Source of the DNA: an uncultured Bacteroidota bacterium
GTDB lineage: Bacteria; Bacteroidota; Bacteroidia; B-17B0; Aurantibacillaceae
Reading direction: 5' to 3'
NCBI GenBank assembly: GCA_903923915.1
Contig: CAIXZI010000655.1
Span: 1 to 10,778, forward strand
DNA length: 10,778 bases
In this document: positions 6,232 through 10,778 of the stretch, in pieces
How positions within the stretch are numbered: the first letter of the stretch is position 1
Layout of the letters: every line of letters starts with the position of its first letter
The notes under the pieces: generated by a model
Databases searched by the model: none
Told to the model about the DNA's origin: nothing
The model's input: the letters and a program-made list of their open reading frames with translations, nothing else
Program-made: the position numbers and the translations under genes

Positions 6232-8631
6232 TTAAAAATCTACACGATAATAAATCAACGGTAAAAAACCAAGTTGGTATTCAGGCTTAATAGGGCTGGC
6301 CGTTAGATGATTAGGGTCTGGAGCGTACGTCATAGCTAATACATTTTTAGTGTTGAAGATGTTTACCAAATCACAAGAAATTTCATGTGTAAAATGTTTG
6401 GTACTTACTTTATATCCTATTTTCAAATCGCAGCGAAAGTAATTTGGATATTGAAGTGTATTACGCAATGAATCAATAGCCACAATGCTTCCTGAAGCTC
6501 GCGAAGCATTTATATCAGCAGGGGAGTAGCGTCTTCCTCCCGAATAAGTTACTTTGCCTGAAAGAATAAAAACCTTTCTACCGCTACTTCCAATTTTAAA
6601 TTCTTTGCCCGCTAACAAATTGGTAATGTAGTTTCCGTTGTAGTCTGTATTACGCTCAATGCCATCGCTACCCTTGTATTTAGATTCATACAACGAAGCT
6701 GTAAATAAAAAGAAAAATCCTTTGGAAAAATATTTTTCTAAAGTAAACTCAACGCCGTAGTTGTTGCCTGTTCCTTTGTTTACTAATTGTCCTGGATATA
6801 TAGGATCAAAGGAAGTACCCTGATTTAATTGAGAATAAGATGAACTATAAATATCAACCGGAACATCATACAGCATTTGATAATAGGTCTCAACGAGTAT
6901 GCGTGTAGATTTTATCCTTTTTTCATAACCCAATACAAAATGCCGCGCGCGCGTAAATCCTAAATTTTTATTTAATTGCTCGTATTGCCCGCTATTATTT
7001 AATGTTTGATGATAATACACATAATCTGGTTGCATTTGGCTGTGCATGCCATAACCAAAACTTAAGGTTTGTGTTGGTTTAAAATTCCAGCGCGCACCTG
7101 CGCGAGGTTCTATTGATGAGCTCCCGTTTAAGGTTAAGTATTGGCCGTGCAAACCAACGTTAATAGCCAGCTTTTCAGTAGGTTTATATTTTAATTGTGC
7201 AAAAGGTTGAATTAAAAAAGTGCTACCCGTATAGTTTTCGCGCACATCCCAGCGAGGAATTGTTGCGCCTTCAACATAATTACTATCATGATAATTATAA
7301 ACCAAACACTCTCCAATAACACCTGTTTTAAGCGTAAGCTTTGCATTGAATTTATGCGTTAAATTAAAATTTAAAGCATATTTACCCGATTTAATTTTAG
7401 ACCTAAGCTTCGGGAAAATACTAGTTATTTTATCTGTAAGAGAATCTCTTTTAAAAAGCTCGTCTTTGGCTGTAACATTTTGTCCATAAGCAGAGAGTGT
7501 TGTTTTAATTAATGTTTTTTCGTTAATAGATTTTGAGTGTGTAATACCTATAATGCCCATACTGCTTTTTAAATATTGATCACGATTATTATCTCCGTAT
7601 AGCTCAACTTGGTCATAAGGCTTATCACTTAATTTCACAAATACATCACTTGTTCCGCCAATACCAAACAAGGCAAAGTTGCCCGCCTTTTTAGTAGGAA
7701 AATTAAATTTAAACGATGCATCCTGGTAATTAGGCACAGCCGATGTACCGATAGGAATATGCAAACCTTCAAATAATTTTAAGGTAGAATAACGATAGGT
7801 AAACATATACGTAGCTCCCGATTTTTTTGACAAAGGCCCTTCTGCAGCGGCTTCCATGCCTAATACACCAATTTGTATGGTAGCTTCATGTCGTTCGTTA
7901 TTTCCATTTCTTAAACGAATATCAAACACACCCGAATTGGTATTGCCATATTCTGCCGGAAAAGCACCCGTCATAAAATCTGAATTACCAAAAATTTTGT
8001 TGTTTAATATACTAACCGGCCCACCTGTTGTACCGGGCGTTGCGTAGTGATTGGGGTTTGGAATATTTACACCTTCTACACGCCACAATACACCCGCCGG
8101 AGAGTTACCTCTAATGACAATATCATTTCGAGAATCATCTGCACTATTTGCGCCTGCCAAGTTTGCTGCCATACGAGCGGGGTCGCCTCTGCTTCCTGCA
8201 TAACGATTAGCTTCTTCAACCGAAAAATTATGGGCGCTTACGCTACTCATCTCATTATTAGCATCTCCTTTTTTTGTAGCAGTAATGGTAATGTCTTCCA
8301 TTTTATTAATAGCTTCAACCATTTCAATCGTTAAAATAGTTTCTTTACCTGAGTTAAGTACAACCGCAGGAAGTATGACATCGTGATAACCCACATAAGT
8401 TATTTTAAGGGTATGCCTGCCAATGCGCAAGCCTTCTAAACGAAAAGCTCCCTTATCATCTGTAGTTGTAACAATATGATTTGTATCGCTTATTACAGAT
8501 ACAACAGCTCCTACAATTTCTGAGTGCGTTTCTTTTTCTACTACCGTACCACGTATTTTTTGTGTAATATCCTGAGCAAATGAAAAAAATGAGCAAAATA
8601 AAATTATACAGACTACATAAATTTGTTTCAT
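6232..8631 (-). CDS. TonB-dependent outer-membrane receptor with N-terminal carboxypeptidase-regulatory-like domain
   Basis: The 799-residue product starts with a signal peptide (MKQIYVVCIILFCSFFSFAQ, cleavage near residue 19-20). A carboxypeptidase-regulatory-like beta-sandwich follows at about 26-105 (IRGTVVEKETHSEIVGAVV, GAFRLEGLRIGRHTLKITYVGY). Next comes a possible TonB-box segment (MEDITITAT, 111-119), then the plug at about 120-240 (NDIVIRGNSPAGVLWRVEGV, 169-188, and GAFPAEYGNTNSG, 222-234). The remaining 550 or so residues form the 22-strand barrel ending in YYRVDF. It imports a ligand across the outer membrane using TonB-ExbBD energy. No SusD-like gene is adjacent, so a glycan role is less likely, and the downstream cupredoxin suggests a metal or metal complex (inference only). 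I chose the ATG at 8629-8631 over a GTG at 8647-8649, which would overlap the -7 promoter box and add residues before the signal peptide. Confidence 0.93.
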   Translation of the reverse strand: MKQIYVVCIILFCSFFSFAQDITQKIRGTVVEKETHSEIVGAVVSVISDTNHIVTTTDDKGAFRLEGLRIGRHTLKITYVGYHDVILPAVVLNSGKETILTIEMVEAINKMEDITITATKKGDANNEMSSVSAHNFSVEEANRYAGSRGDPARMAANLAGANSADDSRNDIVIRGNSPAGVLWRVEGVNIPNPNHYATPGTTGGPVSILNNKIFGNSDFMTGAFPAEYGNTNSGVFDIRLRNGNNERHEATIQIGVLGMEAAAEGPLSKKSGATYMFTYRYSTLKLFEGLHIPIGTSAVPNYQDASFKFNFPTKKAGNFALFGIGGTSDVFVKLSDKPYDQVELYGDNNRDQYLKSSMGIIGITHSKSINEKTLIKTTLSAYGQNVTAKDELFKRDSLTDKITSIFPKLRSKIKSGKYALNFNLTHKFNAKLTLKTGVIGECLVYNYHDSNYVEGATIPRWDVRENYTGSTFLIQPFAQLKYKPTEKLAINVGLHGQYLTLNGSSSIEPRAGARWNFKPTQTLSFGYGMHSQMQPDYVYYHQTLNNSGQYEQLNKNLGFTRARHFVLGYEKRIKSTRILVETYYQMLYDVPVDIYSSSYSQLNQGTSFDPIYPGQLVNKGTGNNYGVEFTLEKYFSKGFFFLFTASLYESKYKGSDGIERNTDYNGNYITNLLAGKEFKIGSSGRKVFILSGKVTYSGGRRYSPADINASRASGSIVAIDSLRNTLQYPNYFRCDLKIGYKVSTKHFTHEISCDLVNIFNTKNVLAMTYAPDPNHLTASPIKPEYQLGFLPLIYYRVDF

Positions 8632-8648
8632 AAAATGCAATTGGCTCA

Positions 8649-8656
8649 CAAAAATA
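8649..8656 (-). promoter_or_regulatory. Candidate -7 box for the receptor-cupredoxin transcript
   Basis: On the minus strand this reads TATTTTTG, an exact match to TAnnTTTG. It ends 17 bases before the receptor ATG, giving a leader of about 12 bases. No TTG is visible at the usual -33 distance. Confidence 0.4.
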
Positions 8657-8670
8657 AAATAATTTAATAA

Positions 8671-8701
8671 TTGCCTGCATTTTTATAAAAGGGTAAATTT
8701 G
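8671..8701 (+). promoter_or_regulatory. Bacteroidota-type promoter for the glycan operon
   Basis: TTG at 8671-8673 and TAAATTTG at 8694-8701 (exact TAnnTTTG) are 20 bases apart, the expected -33/-7 arrangement. Transcription would start near 8706-8708, leaving a leader of about 70 bases before the methyltransferase ATG. It is the best promoter match in the window and stands back to back with the receptor promoter. Confidence 0.55.
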
Positions 8702-8775
8702 ACCTGTGTAATTGTAAAAACAACAAAGGTTACGCGCATAAATTTAATTTATACTTAACATAATTCATTTTAAAA

Positions 8776-9549
8776 ATGAAAGTATTTGATGCTTATAGTG
8801 ATTATTACGACTTACTCTATCAGGATAAAAATTATGGTAAAGAGGTTGATTACATTGATACTTTAATGAAACAGTATTCAAAAGAAGCAGAAGCCATTTT
8901 AGAATTAGGCTCCGGAACGGGTCTTCACGCCTGTCTTCTAGCAAAACTGGGTTATACCATTCATGGCATTGATAGAAGCGATACCATGTTAAAAAAAGCT
9001 ATTGAACGCCAAAACGGTTTGGAAGAAAGTGTTGCCCAAAGATTATCTTTTAACAAGGGAGATATTTGCAATTATCAAAGCAGTAAAAAGTATGACGCTG
9101 CTATTTCACTTTTTCATGTAATGAGTTATATGGAAACAAACGAAATGCTGATGCAAGCTATTAATACAGCTAAAAGCCATATAAAGCCTAATGGTTTATT
9201 TATTTTTGATTGTTGGCACGGCCCTGCTGTATTAGCTGACAGGCCTATATCCAGAACTAAAATTTTTGAAAATGATACTATGTATGTAAAACGTGTATCA
9301 AATCCTGAAATACATGTAGAAAAAAATTTAGTGGATGTTAATTTTGATATTTTGATTGAGAATAAAAAATCTGATGGAAAAACTACCTTACAAGAATCTC
9401 ATAAAATGAGGTATTTGTTTCCTGAAGAGTTGACTACTTTATTAAATAAAGCCGGATTTAGTTTATTACATAGCGAAGAATGGATCAGTAAAAATCCACT
9501 TTCTGAAAACACATGGAATGCTTGTTATATCTGTAAAAAACAATCCTAA
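8776..9549 (+). CDS. Class I SAM-dependent methyltransferase, probably acting on a (nucleotide-)sugar
   Basis: The 257-residue protein has a Rossmann methyltransferase core. Motif I is ELGSGTGLH (43-51), the acidic residue after strand 2 is Asp66 in GIDRSDTML, motif II is around GDI (95-97), the next strand is YDAAISLFHVMSYM (106-119), and PNGLFIFDCWHGPA follows (138-151). The opening AYSDYYDLLYQDKNY and the post-motif tryptophan segment resemble the TylM1/DesVI type, which N-methylates dTDP-amino sugars, but an O- or C-methyltransferase is equally possible. No signal or membrane segment is present. It is the first gene of a + strand run with a glycosyltransferase, a cupin and an SDR enzyme, which supports a role in modifying a sugar for a surface glycan. 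The ATG at 8776 begins directly before the conserved N-terminal helix. Confidence 0.85.
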   Translation: MKVFDAYSDYYDLLYQDKNYGKEVDYIDTLMKQYSKEAEAILELGSGTGLHACLLAKLGYTIHGIDRSDTMLKKAIERQNGLEESVAQRLSFNKGDICNYQSSKKYDAAISLFHVMSYMETNEMLMQAINTAKSHIKPNGLFIFDCWHGPAVLADRPISRTKIFENDTMYVKRVSNPEIHVEKNLVDVNFDILIENKKSDGKTTLQESHKMRYLFPEELTTLLNKAGFSLLHSEEWISKNPLSENTWNACYICKKQS

Positions 9550-9604
9550 AACATAAATTTTTAATAGCTTAATTTCAATAAGAAAACATTAAATTGCGCT
9601 AATT

Positions 9605-10309
9605 ATGTCAACCCAACTTATTTCTGTAATTCTTCCTTGTTATAATGAACGCGAAAATGTAACACAACTTGTTGTGGCTATTCATAACGAATTAATTAAC
9701 TACCCGCATGAAATTTTAGTGGTTGATGATAACAGTCCGGATGGAACTTACCAGGCAATGATTGAGTTGAATTATCCTTATGTAATGCCCATCCTTCGAA
9801 CCGCGGATAAAGGTTTTGCTAAAAGTATCAGATGTGGTATAGAAAATGCCAAGGGCGATTATATTGTTGTGATGGATTCTGATTTTAATCACATGCCAAA
9901 ATATTTGCCAATTATGATTGACAATTTAAAGTATTTTGATTGCGTTATTGGCTCTCGCTTTTTATATTTTCCGATAGAAAAACATTATAGTACCTCAAGA
10001 ATTGTTACTAGTTGGATGTTTAACTTGTTCATTAGGATAGTGCTTGGTTCAAAAGTTACCGAAAATTTATTTGGCTTTTATGCCATAAGAAAAGAAGCCA
10101 TTCATAAATGCGATTTTGATAAAATATTTTGGGGATTTGGAGATTATTTTATTCGATTGTTGTTTTATCTTCAGAAAAATAATTGCTCTATTTTACAAAT
10201 TCCCGCTATATTTGGTAATAGAAAATTTGGCGAAGGAAATAAAAGGCTTTTTGCCCGAATTATCAGGTACACAAAGGAAACTTTTATCTTACGATTTAGA
10301 AATTTATAA
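9605..10309 (+). CDS. GT2 family glycosyltransferase, DPM1-like (polyprenyl-phosphate sugar transferase type)
   Basis: The 234-residue product has a GT-A fold. It opens with ISVILPCYNERENV (6-19), then LVVDDNSPDGTY (38-49), the metal-binding DSD at 91-93 in VVMDSDFNHMPKY, IGSRF (115-119), NLFGFYAIRKEA (154-165) and NRKFGEGNKRL (205-215). The DDNSPDGT block and the MDSDxxHxP block are typical of dolichol/polyprenyl-phosphate mannosyltransferases, which move a sugar from a nucleotide donor to a lipid phosphate. It lacks the C-terminal transmembrane helices of many bacterial relatives and resembles the short soluble DPM1 form. Acceptor and donor cannot be read from sequence. It follows the methyltransferase by 55 bases and precedes the cupin by 13, so it is probably in one operon. 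Confidence 0.9.
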   Translation: MSTQLISVILPCYNERENVTQLVVAIHNELINYPHEILVVDDNSPDGTYQAMIELNYPYVMPILRTADKGFAKSIRCGIENAKGDYIVVMDSDFNHMPKYLPIMIDNLKYFDCVIGSRFLYFPIEKHYSTSRIVTSWMFNLFIRIVLGSKVTENLFGFYAIRKEAIHKCDFDKIFWGFGDYFIRLLFYLQKNNCSILQIPAIFGNRKFGEGNKRLFARIIRYTKETFILRFRNL

Positions 10310-10322
10310 TATTTGAAACAGT

Positions 10323-10727
10323 ATGTTATCAAACGAACGAACAGAAGTTTTTTTTCCAACTTGCAATGTCGATACAATAAAAGATGGCCGTGGTGGGATA
10401 TTTACCTGGGTACCACCTGATGTAATTAAAGAATTTAACTTGTTATACTTTACACCGGGCACAACTAGGGGTAATCATTACCATCCTGAGTTTACCGAAT
10501 ATTTTTTAGTAGTTGAAGGTTCAGGCATAGCTGTAACCCGCGATGCACCAGATATGACAGAAAGAATAATTCACATCAGTAAAGGTACTTGTATAAGAAA
10601 CCCTATTGGAGTATCTCATACTATTTATGCTATAACTCCACTAACGGCTGTTGCCTTACTTACCAAGCCTTGGGATGATTGTAACGTGCCAATTGTAAGA
10701 GAAGATATATTTGAAACTAAGAAGTAA
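10323..10727 (+). CDS. Small cupin protein of sugar biosynthesis, CapF C-terminal-like
   Basis: The 134-residue product is a single cupin domain. Cupin motif 1 is NHYHPEFTEYFLVVEG (51-66), with His52, His54 and Glu59 as metal ligands. Motif 2 is GTCIRNPIGVSHTIYA (88-103), with His99 as the fourth ligand. The TRGNHYH sequence resembles the C-terminal cupin of CapF-type capsule enzymes more than FdtA/WxcM ketoisomerases. It therefore probably acts on a nucleotide-linked keto-deoxy sugar as an epimerase or isomerase, or assists the SDR enzyme that starts right after it. The stop codon and the next start overlap in TAATG, indicating translational coupling. Exact reaction not known. Confidence 0.8.
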   Translation: MLSNERTEVFFPTCNVDTIKDGRGGIFTWVPPDVIKEFNLLYFTPGTTRGNHYHPEFTEYFLVVEGSGIAVTRDAPDMTERIIHISKGTCIRNPIGVSHTIYAITPLTAVALLTKPWDDCNVPIVREDIFETKK

Positions 10728-10778
10728 TGAAAATTGCCGTATTTGGTGCAAATGGATTTGTTGGAAAGAAATTGTGCC
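10727..10778 (+). CDS. NAD(P)-dependent epimerase/dehydratase/reductase (extended SDR), 5' end only
   Basis: An ATG at 10727-10729 overlaps the cupin stop by one base (TAATG) and opens a frame to the window edge, coding MKIAVFGANGFVGKKLC. This is the first strand and the nucleotide-binding GANGFVG (GxxGxxG) of an extended short-chain dehydrogenase such as a nucleotide-sugar epimerase, dehydratase or CapF-like reductase. Only 17 residues are visible, so the subfamily is open. Coupling to the cupin suggests both act on the same sugar intermediate. Confidence 0.75.
   Translation, partial: MKIAVFGANGFVGKKLC

Noticed and set aside
8047..8334. A 95-codon open frame on the + strand
   Set aside because: It lies antisense inside the receptor gene, resembles no family, has a cysteine-rich composition typical of shadow frames, and has no promoter of its own.
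8632..8649. A GTG at 8647-8649 that extends the TonB receptor by six residues
   Set aside because: It places non-signal residues before a normal signal peptide and overlaps the candidate -7 promoter box; the ATG at 8631 is the better start.
10171..10377. A 68-codon open frame on the - strand across the glycosyltransferase-cupin junction
   Set aside because: It overlaps two well-supported genes in antisense and has no domain or promoter evidence.

Overview
The window looks like a chromosomal segment of an AT-rich member of the Bacteroidota. The evidence is a secreted protein with a C-terminal type IX secretion (T9SS) sorting domain, a TonB-dependent receptor preceded by a carboxypeptidase-regulatory-like domain, promoter boxes of the Bacteroidota type (TAnnTTTG, with a TTG about 20 bases upstream), and no visible Shine-Dalgarno sequences. 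The genus cannot be named from sequence alone. I see no rRNA, tRNA, CRISPR array, transposase or insertion sequence, and no gene-free stretch over 300 bases.

Layout. (1) 1-456, + strand: the 3' part of a YggS-family PLP homeostasis protein. (2) 475-544: a large imperfect palindrome in the gap between convergent genes. (3) 560-1945, - strand: an OprB-family outer-membrane porin. Upstream of it is a candidate promoter with a 16-bp palindrome at the expected transcription start, resembling the core of DtxR/MntR-type metal-regulator boxes. (4) 2124-5478, + strand: rdgB (house-cleaning dITP/XTP pyrophosphatase), followed by an 896-residue protein made of two complete D-Ala-D-Ala-ligase-like ATP-grasp modules in one chain. 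(5) 5492-5552: a second, unrelated palindrome, again between convergent genes. (6) 6232-8631 then 5566-6177, - strand: a TonB-dependent receptor followed by a secreted cupredoxin with a T9SS tail, probably one transcript. (7) 8671 to the right edge, + strand: a promoter and a run of genes for a sugar methyltransferase, a DPM1-like GT2 glycosyltransferase, a cupin and the first codons of an SDR epimerase/reductase. This is the start of a surface-glycan or glycoprotein-glycan cluster.

How the parts relate. The YggS and RdgB genes are housekeeping. The porin may serve metal or small-solute uptake if the operator is real. The receptor and cupredoxin suggest envelope metal (copper) handling. The right-hand operon makes or transfers a modified sugar. 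The most unusual item is the double Ddl-like protein. Its first half keeps most catalytic residues. Its second half keeps the metal-binding residues but appears to have Ser-to-Cys and Tyr-to-Phe changes at the Ddl triad. Features shared only by the two halves point to an internal duplication of an already enlarged ligase.
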